Part shown: piece by piece, positions 36,594-47,058 of the stretch | Layout: each line of letters begins with the position of its first letter | Position numbering within the stretch: the first letter of the stretch is position 1 | The notes under the pieces: model-generated | The model's database searches: none | Seen by the model: the letters and a program-made list of their open reading frames with translations, nothing else | What the model was told of the DNA's origin: nothing | DNA from: Symbiodinium natans | Taxonomy: Eukaryota > Sar > Dinophyceae > Suessiales > Symbiodiniaceae | NCBI GenBank assembly: GCA_905221605.1 | Contig: CAJNDS010000701.1 | Location: 22,885-86,884, forward strand | Reading direction: 5' to 3' | DNA: 64,000 bases | Position numbers and translations under genes: made by a program

Positions 36594-36785
36594 ATGAAGA
36601 AGGAGAGCTATTCTGGCTCAAGGGGCCAACCTTTTGGGTCCTTCAAGCTGTGCCCAAAGGCCGGTTTCCTGCCTTATTGCTGCAAGGGGAATGGCATAAT
36701 AGGGGATTGCATCTGGGATCATCTGGGTCACTCTCTGGTCCTTCTGTGGAAGTGCGCCGGGGAGTGGTGCAACACACAGTGCTGA
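36594..36785 (+). CDS. small Cys-rich ORF, function unknown
   Basis: A 63-residue frame with seven cysteines: KLCPKAGFLPYCCKGNG, then GDCIWD, and KCAGEWCNTQC at its end. The C-terminal half is compact and Cys/Trp-rich, like the exons at 33.5 kb. A sequence resembling the dinoflagellate spliced leader end (GCTATTCTGGCTCAAG, 36606-36621) overlaps its start. It may be an exon or chance; no family is recognised. Confidence 0.25.
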   Translation: MKKESYSGSRGQPFGSFKLCPKAGFLPYCCKGNGIIGDCIWDHLGHSLVLLWKCAGEWCNTQC

Positions 36786-36839
36786 CGACACGCTGATGTT
36801 ATGAAACCCGCGGAGCGGTATCGTGCACGCGCGCCGCCG

Positions 36840-36900
36840 CTCTCCCTTTCTCTCTCTCTCTCTCTTACTTTGTTTTTCCCCTCTCGCTCTCTCTATCTCT
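36840..36900. repeat. (CT)n-rich pyrimidine tract
   Basis: CT dinucleotides and pyrimidine-rich flank; no coding meaning seen. Confidence 0.8.
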
Positions 36901-37660
36901 TTTTCGCTTCAATCCCCTGGTCACCGTCGGAGTCGGGGCGTGTAAGCTGGAGGGCGGAGCCAGCCCAGCAGCTGGAGAGAAATGAGCAGATATCCATCTA
37001 TACCAATTCGGGGTGCCTTGAGCTGGCAGGCGCGACGGGGATGTTACGGTGTATGTGGAGGGCGGAGACACGGTGGTGGAGGGGAGGGGGAGGGGTGGAT
37101 GGCAACGGAGGTAGTATAAAGTATCTGTTTAGATATTTAAAAATCCGCATGTTTAAAAAGCGTCACCGTACAGGCACAAACCGGACATGTGCCGTTTGCT
37201 GAAAATGTCAAGGCCGAGGCCTTGAACCTAGATCACTCTGAAGCCATTTTGCTTTGGAATTTGAAGAAACACGAGCACCCCCACAGTGACACTTGAATCT
37301 AACGTACTGAAGTGCCGCGACAAGCATCTGCATAACGTGATGATGTCAAGGCAGCACAAGCTGGACACAACCCATCAGAACCCATCTCAAATAGCCGAGG
37401 TTTGGTGCTGCCTGCCTGGCCACGTGCCGCGTGTCGTTGCTGGCCAGAAAGGCCTCCGTGGTGGCAGCGCAGGCTCGCAACTTCCAACAGGAGGCTGGAG
37501 AGCCTTTCCAGCGTCACCTGCTGAGGCCCGCCTTGGCCGGGAGATGGCTGTGATGGGCGCCTGGGTGCACTGGACACCTTGATGATCATTGATGCTATTA
37601 TCACTAGTATTATTACTATTACAATTATTAGTATTATTACTTTTTTGTTACCATTATTAT
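36901..37660. other. no recognisable gene
   Basis: Mixed-composition sequence without a family motif. G-rich purine stretch near 37075-37100. Confidence 0.35.
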
Positions 37661-37663
37661 TTT

Positions 37664-37814
37664 TATTGTTACTATTGTTACTATTGTTACTATTGTTACT
37701 ATTGTTACTATTGTTACTATTGTTACTATTGTTACTATTGTTACTATTGTTACTATTGTTACTATTGTTACTATTGTTACTATTGTTACTATTGTTACTA
37801 TTGTTACTATTATG
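37664..37814. repeat. (TTACTATTG)n 9-bp minisatellite
   Basis: About sixteen near-perfect 9-bp units, followed by a few degenerate ATT/GCT steps to about 37840. Because 9 is a multiple of 3 the frames stay open and read poly-Leu, poly-YYC or VTI repeats; I do not regard these as proteins. Confidence 0.95.
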
Positions 37815-40351
37815 GCTATTATTGCTATTATTGCTACCGCAAAAATTGCCACAGGTACTTCTGCCGACTTCGCGCAGTTACACAATGCTCCCTGTTGAAA
37901 GAACTTAAAGAAGCGCATACGCCTGATCCAAAGTCGCAAACACTGACGGGTTCCAACATGTAATGGATCATGCTGGTTAGGTCGGATACTGAAGCATTGC
38001 TTGGACATGGCGAGTTCTGGATTGCTCCAACGGGCCATTCTCTTGGGAACCTATGGAACCCGAACACAGGAATACCCGCACGACCTGGCCTTATCGGACG
38101 ACAATGCGACGCTGTACGTCGCAAGGCTTGCATTGCATACCGTTCGTGGAAGCATTCTGAGCTCGCTGTCGCGCTAGCTGTGCAGGTTTTTTGTGTCAGA
38201 GACTTCATAGAGTCATAGAGGTCGTGCCAAGATCCCTTCGGATCTTGAAGAGTTGCGGTCTTCAGCTAGTCCAGCTCAGGTGTGCGAGCTTTATGCAGTG
38301 AGGCCATGGCAAGACTGTGAGCCATTCGCACTTTGAAATGCCGTGTGTGTACGATTGGTTTCCTGTTTCGGTGCATTCAACCTAATTACAAGTGAAACTA
38401 GAAAAAGGTCTCCATGAGGTCACATGTACGATTGGGTCAAATTGGGTCCCTATAACGGCTGAAGTTGAATCTGTTGCTGATGCCTGCTGCTTTGCAATGC
38501 TGGCAGTCATGGCTTCAACAAGGAAAACCGGCGGCGAACCTGTGCAGTGTTGGAGTCACCGCTAATCGATTGGGCATCTTCGGCCTAAAACGATACTGCC
38601 TACTTGCAACATGACCAGCCCTGTGAAGCCTTCTGGCCGTTCTTTGGAGCGCAGGGCCCTGGATTTAAAGTCGGTGCCACCAACAATGCGAACCGCGGCC
38701 CAGCAGCACTCATGCTCCGAACAAGTCCCTGAGAGAACTCTGGCTGTGCCAGTTTTTCCGAGCCCAGGTGTTCCAAAGTGAGTACGGTCTTGGCGGCATC
38801 GCGTTCTCACCTGCCGGACCGTGGCGCGTCACGGAGTCACGGGAGTTGTTGTTTTGTGCTTCATTGGGCATGAAGTCCTGTCACGGTTGACCCATTGTAT
38901 TGACAAGAAATGCACCTTTTTAATGCGGACCTGTACTGCAGCAGCGCTGTGTCGAATGTGTTGACAGTTGTAGTTTCGACTCGTAGGGTTTTTGTTCTGC
39001 CTGCGGCACTACATGCTGAGGTGCCTCATTGTTGCGGTGCACAGTGGGCATGTGCTCTTGGAAGTGCCGCTGAAGGAGTTGGGAGCCCAAAGCTGAGGTT
39101 GCCGAAGTCAATCTGGGTCCTAGTTCGCTGGCATGTTCTGAGCTTTGCCGAGCTTGGTCGGGACACGTCTCCATAGCAGCTGCAGAGAAGACTGAAACGG
39201 CGCAGGTGTCATGGTATTGTCCAAACAGAGTTGGCTGAGGACAAGACACCACCAATGCTTTGACGGTGTCAGAATCCCGGCTGTCTCTTCTCCTCATGTG
39301 CAGGAAACCATGGGTGAATGTTCGGAGTTGCATAGCAGCCGGCATAAGTGACCAGAAAAGTATAGACACACAGTGCTTCGAGCATGTGCGAGCTGCCTAA
39401 GTGGGTCCAGCCGCTCAGGACACATGTCGGGGTCCTGCAAGGTCGTGGCGGGCACCGGCCACTCACAGAAATGCTTGTTCCCATCTCTTCCCTCTACTTG
39501 AAGTTCCATGTTGGCCATCCGTAAATAGACGTGTGTAGCTTAAATTGAGGCCAGGCTGGCCCTTTGGTGTCCGGTGTCCCAGCACTGCACGCGGCGATCA
39601 ACAACCCCTTGAAAGTGAAGGCTGCTCGGCTGCTGTGATCAATTGTTGTCCATGGCTGCGGATTGGTTCGTGTCAGCGTTAATAGCCGGAAGTGCTAGTT
39701 TCTTTTGTTCAGCACCCTATAGCTCTGTACAGTGCAATGGTTGTCGGATGGCTCCGGCATGAACACCCATGAACACCCTCAACAACCTCAACCATCATTG
39801 GAAGGTCTCCAAGACGGGTGACGTCATTTTCTTGGAAGCAGGGCACCTCGGAACCCGGCCTTTCTAGGGCTGAGAGATTTGAATGGGGCTAGTCGGACAT
39901 AGACAGTTGGGGGGAAGCAGAGGCTCATTCATCCGGAGCAAGAAGCAGAAGAGGTTGAGTTTACGTGGCGCAGGAAGTGGACGTTTTGTAGCCGGCTAAA
40001 AATGGACATGCTCCTTCATTGCTCGAGATAATCTAGCTCGCGTAGTTGTTTTTTCTGGTTGCGGAGATCCAGGTGTTGGACGTGTGCTATTACTCTTGCC
40101 TGCGACAAGTGACCTCCCACAAAAACATTTGTGCTCCGACGCACGCCGAACATGGTCAGCATGCTGCTGCACCAGGAATCGTGCTTTGCGGATGCTGCAG
40201 CAATCCACAGGAAAGCTGATCACGCTGTGACTCGGCCTGCAGAGCCTCGAGGCCTTTGGAAATTGGAATTGTGTTGACCTGTCCAGGTCCTCGGCTGTAG
40301 ATGCGCCCGACGGCCTGGCGCTGAGCCCTCAAGGTGCCCAGGGTGCCTGGA

Positions 40352-40451
40352 GTTTACCTGAGGTTACCTGGTGGTTACCTGGTGGTTACGTGATGGTTAC
40401 CTTGTGGTTATGTGGTGGTTATCTGCTGACCTGGTGGTTACCTGGTGGTTC
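40352..40451. repeat. degenerate GGTTACCTGGT minisatellite
   Basis: About nine to ten drifting copies of an 11-12 bp unit (gtggttacctgg) with substitutions such as acgtgat and atgtgg. Confidence 0.85.
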
Positions 40452-41521
40452 ACGGGGTGCTCGGGAACTTAAATTGCAGCATCACGCCCATACCCCTCCA
40501 ACATCATCCAATGGTCCCGGAACTTGCAACTCACTCTGCTACCCCGGAGGCACCGCCTTCATCGCGGAGGGGCGTAGCTCCGAGGCAGGAGATAGCAACC
40601 AGCCCCTGACCTCGATGCCAGAACAACCCTCAGTTTGATGACGTTCCGACCCTGCGTAGCTTGACTGAACAGATGGCTTTGTCGACGCATCTGTTAAACA
40701 CCTGCAGACTCAGCCCGCAAGCTTGCGGAAGACACTCCCTGACCCATCGCATCAAGACATGCTCTGCCGGACAGGTTCTACAGTTCCGCCCAAGCACAAG
40801 CGTCGAGTGGAACTGGGGCACTTGTGCGGGCACAGGCCGGATAGCCAAGAGCCCTGACCTCTGACAATGTCTCAGGGTATTTTGTCTTAGCATGCCCTAA
40901 TTGCATGAAAGCGCCCTCCGTACACGGATTCGCACAATCCTAAGCAATGGGTGCCGTGCAGGGGTATGTGCGGACCCACCCAGCCACAGCCTCGTGCCCA
41001 ACACGGCTGGAATTTGGCCCCCTGGTCCGAATCTGCGGCATTTTGCAACCAAAGTGATTCCGCTGGGATTCTCAACGCACGATGTATGTCGTGACTTCTA
41101 AACTTAGAAAGACGAATGCTTAGCGAACAACATGATCATTGAAGTGAAAACAAAGGTAGAGAACAGCAGAATCTAGACTTTCGGACATAAGGCCGTTGGC
41201 CTTTGCGCTAGGCATCTCTTTTTGCTGAAGCCCGCTTCGTTGAAGCCGGAAGCCTTGTATATCTTCTGGGATGATCTGAGGCCAGGACTTGGACAAGAGC
41301 AGTTCTGCTGGAAGCTTGGAATATGGGCGGGGAAAATGGATACAATAAGCCCCTAAAACGGAGGCGATTCCGGGTTGTGTCATGTTTGCACACGAACCAT
41401 CATATCTGGAAGGGCACGGGGGTATCTTCCAATTTGTGTTTCTCTAGGCCAAGACGATCTTCGAACCAAGTCTTCGAGCCTGGAGCCGTGACACATGAAG
41501 TAAGCCCGGTAGAACAAGAAA

Positions 41522-41665
41522 ACAACATGCACAAGCGCGTGCACACATGCGCGCACACGCGTTCACACTCGCGCAAGTGCGCACGCATGCATGTGCGCAC
41601 GCATGCATGCACAGACAGAGAGACACATAGACACATCAGATGCGCCCACACGCTCACACACGGAA
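41522..41665. repeat. CA/CG/ATGC-rich low-complexity tract
   Basis: Alternating purine-pyrimidine sequence (cacacatgcgcgcacacgcg, then gcatgcatgtgcgcacgcatg), the kind that can adopt Z-DNA. The long open frames over it are low-complexity products. Confidence 0.7.
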
Positions 41666-42659
41666 AAATGCGTGCGATGCCAACATAACGCCCGCAGTTT
41701 CACAACAGCTGCCAAATTTTTTGCTACAGAGTCCAACAGATTGACGCTGATTGACTGAAATCTCTTGCATTCGGGTTCCAACGGCTTGTCGCTACTTCGA
41801 CCGGCAAGCTCGCCAAACCACCCGCAATCGACAGTCCAACAGAATCCAATAGAAGCATCTTGAAAGCTCTCAAAGCCCCTGGCCAAGATGGCGCCGCTTT
41901 GGCCACGCCCCTGGCGAGGCCTCAAGGCCTGTGCTGGGTGCCTGGTGCTTTGGCCCCAATTTGCAGGGTTTCGATGGGGTTTTGAGTTGACCTCGAGCGG
42001 TACATTGGGATTCCGGGGCTTCATGTCAGGCAGTATTCATGGTGCTGGGGCTTGATGCATAAGCTGCCTTAAGCTGCGCCGCCCCGAGGCCACGGCCTGC
42101 TTATCTGTGACGCGCAATGCCATGCAGTCTTCCTGGCTCGGAGGCCTTCTGTGACATCCTGGGTTTCTGCACTGGTTCTGCATTGCAGTGACAAATTTGT
42201 GGTATCTCGCGAAGATCGCATTGTCGCCTTGCTTCCAGGGTGGATCCATGGGTTTGGCACCGCACCTCGGCCTCGATGTTACTGCTAATGTTGTTATTGT
42301 TACATATGTTGCAGAGAATGCGGGGGATGTCCCAAGAGCTGTACGGAGCTTCAGCAACCATGCTCAATGTGCATCAATGTGTATTGCCATCGAGCAGAAG
42401 GCTCTGAACATCTGTTGGTCGTGCTTGGTCAGCGCATTTCACTGCCAAGGGGCAATTGCCGTGCCACGCGCGCTGGCGGCACGGGGCCGTGCTGAACTGC
42501 TCAGAGGCGAGGATGCTGAGACTTGGATGCATTCATGAAAGCTCATGGTGAAAGCACAAAAGTGAACCACAGAGAGAGAAACCATGGGGTTGATACCCTC
42601 CCCCCCCCCAGGACTCCTCAGGCCACCGCAACGCGTCGGCGCGCAAACTGCACGTGGGT

Positions 42660-42860
42660 TTCGGCCCCAAGAAAGACAGAAAGAAAGAAAGAAAAACAAA
42701 GAAAAGGGAAGAACAATGAATAAAAACAAATACAAAGGTATAACAAGAGAAAATCAGAAAGAAAAGGAAAAAACAAAGAACAAAATGAAGAAACATAAAG
42801 AACAAATAAATAAAGAGAAAGAATGAAATAAATAAAGCATGATAGGAAGATAGGAAAGAA
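42660..42860. repeat. A/G-rich polypurine tract (GAAA-type)
   Basis: About 200 bp of nearly pure purine on the + strand (aagaaagaaagaaaaacaaag...). A similar tract lies at 51.43-51.56 kb. The Lys-rich (+) and Phe/Ser-rich (-) frames here are compositional artefacts. Confidence 0.85.
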
Positions 42861-42863
42861 ATT

Positions 42864-42876
42864 ATTTTGGCTCAAG
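42864..42876 (+). other. possible relict spliced-leader end
   Basis: ATTTTGGCTCAAG matches the last 13 nt of the conserved dinoflagellate spliced leader (DCCGTAGCCATTTTGGCTCAAG) exactly; the base before also matches only in part (TATTTTGG against CATTTTGG). Genomic relict leaders are known marks of reinserted cDNA in dinoflagellates. Chance occurrence in 64 kb is low but not negligible, and no processed gene was recognised downstream. Confidence 0.3.
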
Positions 42877-44045
42877 TCAGGGTGAGAATTTAAAACTGGT
42901 GGAGATCGCTTGCACCTCTTCGTGGTTCGTGGCGAGCAGCTTTTTCAGTTGAGGGAGCTTGTCCAGCTTGACTTCCCCGACCATTTGCCGAAATTGTTCT
43001 TCATAATATGACTGACCGGTCGGTTTTCCCTTTACTCTCCCTTCTCGACTTTTCCTTCTCCTTGCGCTGTGTTCTCCGAGGCTCGTCCCGGTAGCTGCCT
43101 TGATCCATGTCGTCCAGATGTGCCCCTTTCTTGAAGAACCCCCCCCGCCCCCCCACAAAGAGGTCAGGCACAAGATGCCGACTTTTTGTTTCACTGTTCG
43201 GAGCAAGGCTTACCCTAACACATGAGGGACAGAAGTTTACCTGAAATGACTAGGTGACTGGAAACTGCCGGTACTGAAAGACGTACACGTATGCATGACT
43301 CAATGTCGCGGAGACTGCCTCATAGTCTTTGCCACTCGACTCCCTCCAGTTTAGGGTCCCTCACCTCGCACCTGAAGTTCAGACCCGCCAATGAGTCAAA
43401 TGAAACACGAACAGACGCACACTACTAGGGGGGGGGGGCCCTCACCAGCTTGATAGGAGCCGGCTCAAGCCTAAAAGTCCGATGCCTCCAGCATAGCACC
43501 AGACCACGGGGGAGAAGTCGAAACGCTGAAGAGCAACATGGAGGACAAGCAACCTCCAAAACTTCACGGAGCACTGCGTCCAGAATCGCTCCCAAAGCTC
43601 CTGAGAGCGCTGCCACCCCAGAATGGGGACCGGTAGTTTAGCACCTTAACATGGAAACCCCTCGTCCTCGAGGGTCCTGGGTGCTCATGGTAATTTTGGG
43701 ACACAGAAAGAAGGGGCGAAGAGTTGGCAGTGAAATCTGGAGGACTTTCGCACAACAAGGTTACGAGGATGCCGGGGAGTCCATAAGTGTCAGATGTAAG
43801 CGGGGCTTCCAGTGGTACTTGTTCTTGGCCGTGTTGCTTAGGGGGCAGCCGTTCCTGAAAAGTGCGTGAGACATGTGCGACTGGAAGGATGCCGCAGGGT
43901 GTTTTGAAACAATAACCTCGCATACGGGGAAGTGTTTGCGTCTTTCATCCTTGCTCATGCTTTTTCTAGACGAGGGTCGCACAGACATCGAACACGGGTG
44001 TGCAATTGTGTGCGGGAGTAAAGGGAAGGGGGTTTTCTTCTACTG

Positions 44046-44068
44046 TGAGAGAGAGAGAGAGAGAGACA
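44046..44068. repeat. (GA)n microsatellite
   Basis: About eleven GA units. Confidence 0.95.
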
Positions 44069-45020
44069 GCAATACATAGCCGACGAGGGGATGAACGAAC
44101 AACGGAGCATGAGAGCCGTGCGCGAGAACAGCATGGTTCCAAGGCCTTTGGATTGTGAGTTTTGCCGAAGTTTACCAAGCAGGAGAGGAACAAACAGCGA
44201 GAGAAGGGACAGCCGTGCTGCTTTGCATCCTGTTCGGTGAACAACAGTCGGACTGGTGGCAAAAGACTGTCCCAGAGTCGCAATCGCCTGCAAGTTTCCT
44301 CAACTTCGGAGCAGACCGCCCGAATCACAAGGTTCTGGCCTTGCTCCTTCGGCTCCCAGATGAGGACCTGCACGAGTCTGCTCTTTGTACAGGCGTTGCC
44401 GATTGTTCACTCAGAAGTGCAGGGGCCCTGCGATTACAACGGATTCAGATTCCCGGCACGGGCTTTCTTCGCTCATGTTCGGCATGTGACAGATGCAAGC
44501 AGCCTGCCTGCTGAAGGAGTTTCGCCACGTCCTGTCCTTTTGGGGCGAAGCCGACGGTTTTCTAGCTGGGAGCGAAAAATTCGGATCGTGATGTCTGGCA
44601 TGCCGTCGAACTCAGGCTGTCTGAAGCCTGCTAATTGAAGATGCTAGGCTTGTAGAGTTGCTGGGAGGCATTGGAGGAAGAGCGGCGAGGCCTTGCAGAG
44701 GACTACGGTCTTGGAAATTATGGGAAGGTGGCAGGAAGACTTGGTTTTGACGCGCTATGTGCGAGACCCTTAGGCCATCTCCTATAAACAGGCATGCTCC
44801 CAGAGCTGCAGAGACGAGAACAAGCAGGTGCCACAGTGGAATGGCATCTGCACTCTGCAAAGCGCAGGAGCTACAAGGAAGGCAGCTCAGGACCGCCGCA
44901 CCTTGCAGCTGTCGTTGTACTCATGATGAAGCCGGGATCGACAGAGCATTTGGGGGTGGTTGGCTTCGGGTGCGGACTCAGAGCGGCGCCTATCTCTGCA
45001 TGTTGGTGGCATAGCACGCA

Positions 45021-45042
45021 GTCCCCCCCCCCCCCCCACCCC
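45021..45042. repeat. poly-C tract
   Basis: Run of about fourteen or more C followed by ACCCC; possible sequencing-length uncertainty. Confidence 0.9.
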
Positions 45043-46785
45043 TTTGCATGGCATGTTTGCCGTCCATCGTGCTTTAATCTAGGACTTGCTCACATGAACA
45101 CATGAACACACTTGCCATCCGCTGCAGTCGCTATGAACCCTTCATAACCCTTCAAAACCTGAGCTGCGGCGCTCCAAGCCGTTACTCTCGGGCAATACTT
45201 CAAGTTCCTTTGCAGCTAGCGCAAGCTTCTTCTCAGCTTTTCCTCGGGCACTTCGCTCCTTTTCCTGTCGATGCCTTCGTGCCTTGATGAGCCTTGCCTC
45301 CCAGGATCCAAGAGGAGCGAAGTGCACTGGGCTATGACCAGGCTCGCTTTTTTGACCCGTTGCAAGCAAAAGCTGTGTCAGCTTCGTTATACGCTTAAGT
45401 GAAACTTCCATGGGCCCTTGCGACGTGAAGCGAAAGTTCCAGGGACCCGAACATCTAGAACGCCATAAACTGCCACAATTCCTTGAACATTTGCGTTTGG
45501 CTTCTGGTCCTGCCTGCACACCTCACCGATACGAAATTGTTCTTTTTGTGTGGTTTAGTGCACACAGCTCGGTCGGACTTTTGGGGTTTATCAGGCTGCC
45601 CAGTTAGGGCGCGTACAGGTTTGGGCTTATGGACGTGCGGTGCTTTAGGGTTTGTTGGCTTTACAAGGGATGTTTAGGGATTTTGGTTGTTTAGGTAGGC
45701 GGGTCTGCACGAGCCGGCGGTTGCTTCGTGCCCCGGCACCCCAGATTGCTCCAGGTTGAAAGAAACCCTACACAACCACAAAATGGCGAAAAAGCAAGGA
45801 GGTCAGCCCTGTATGAAGCCGCAGGCCACACAAGATGATGCGCAACTGGTACCCCTTGCCGAATCCGGGTGGCCTTTGTGAGTGCCATAGCCCCACCATC
45901 GGAAACCCCACATGCGACGGGCAAACTTCAGAACTGCATTGCAGCCTTTTGGGAGGAGAGGCTCCAGATCCTCACGGCCCACCAGCAGCCCGAGGACGAC
46001 CTCATCACTCTGCGACTTGGCTTAAGACAAGCGAGCTTTTGGGGCCCTAGGGTTTGTTTGGCGCAGCAACTTCGGCGAGTTCCGGATGGTTTGCTTGCGT
46101 TCGCGAGCGGATGTAAATCCCCCTGAGCACCCGGTCCAGGAACGTTGGGGGACAAGTCTTCACAACCAGGCGGTCCACACTCTGTCTTTTCGATGCGACC
46201 TGGCGATGAATTGCCTGGGTTTGATGTTGGACTTGATTCTAACAGAATAGGTTGTACCCTTATGCAACATGTAACATGTTGCATGTATATAGAATAGACG
46301 ACACAACCGGCCCAGGACTCCTACCTCTCCAACCTCTTTTCCGGACGTTGGGAGGCGAGCATCGAAAAGGACAGTGACTGAGCAGCACTTCTGATCATTC
46401 TGTGCCTCCAGCTTCGGGCTACCATGGTCATAAGGTCATAGGAGCGAGTTCACAGCATCAGGTGCTGGCCGGTACTTTCTGGACTTCGATCCCGTTTGCT
46501 TCCGGCTGTGGCTGGGTTGCTGACTGAAGGGGGGGATGTTACCGGTCTTCGCTCGCTTGGAGAGTCACCGTTCGACAAACTAATTGTCAGGGTTGTTGAT
46601 CTCTACGCACGGGGAGGGTCCATGTCACCCTTACTGTACTGTATGTGAGGTTTCCCCAACCCTTGTGCGACATTGGCATGTGCCCGTGAATTTAATTGGC
46701 TTTCCAGGTTGCTGAACTTCCTCCGGACCAAGCGCCTTGAGAGTCAGCGTGCGCCCTTTCCTCTGCCAAAGGCACAGGAGGGGAG

Positions 46786-47058
46786 TTGGTTTACGAAAAA
46801 GTCATCTTTCCGGACCACAAAAGCCGTGAGCTAACAGCCCGACATCATGAATGTAGGGCCCAGGTGGCCAAGTTCAAGGAACCTGTGCGTGTGGTTCGAG
46901 TTGACTCTGGCTTGTTGAAATCCTTGCGAAACTTGTCTCCCACCCTTGCCCTGCAGGTTCCTCCAGAGAAGGAAGAGCAGTTCTGGCACCTGGTAGAGTA
47001 CTTTGGCCTTATGGAGGCTTTTCAGGAGGCTTGGGAGGGCGGCAGTGGCATTGGCTGA
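46786..47058 (+). CDS. candidate two-exon fragment, possibly the end of a BTB/T1-type domain
   Basis: An open frame (VYEKVIFPDHKSRELTAR...) runs to a good acceptor, ctgcag at 46951-46956. It is followed by VPPEKEEQFWHLVEYFGL and MEAFQEAWEGG, ending at a stop at 47058. The pattern 'P.EKEE....L.EYFGL' resembles the last helices of potassium-channel-tetramerisation (T1/BTB) domains, which end in similar AEYFGL motifs. This is a weak resemblance from one segment. Just downstream, 47082-47150 can be read as an Ala-rich stretch (QAEAAAAASAATQPK), possibly another exon. Confidence 0.35.
   Translation: MVYEKVIFPDHKSRELTARHHECRAQVAKFKEPVRVVRVDSGLLKSLRNLSPTLALQVPPEKEEQFWHLVEYFGLMEAFQEAWEGGSGIG

Larger units (their letters stand above)
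37860..46780. other. long stretch without a recognised gene
   Basis: I found no family motif in nearly 9 kb. Open frames exist on both strands (for example 38562-38810 -, 42188-42538 +, 44162-44638 +) but none could be matched. Only simple repeats, listed separately, can be called with confidence. Exons of diverged or dinoflagellate-specific genes are likely present and undetected. Confidence 0.35.

Noticed and set aside
37579-38038. Poly-Leu, YYC and VTI repeat ORFs
   Set aside because: Products of a 9-bp TTACTATTG minisatellite; the period is a multiple of 3, so frames stay open by chance.
42584-42875. Lys-rich + and Phe-rich - ORFs
   Set aside because: Compositional result of the polypurine tract; no conserved sequence.
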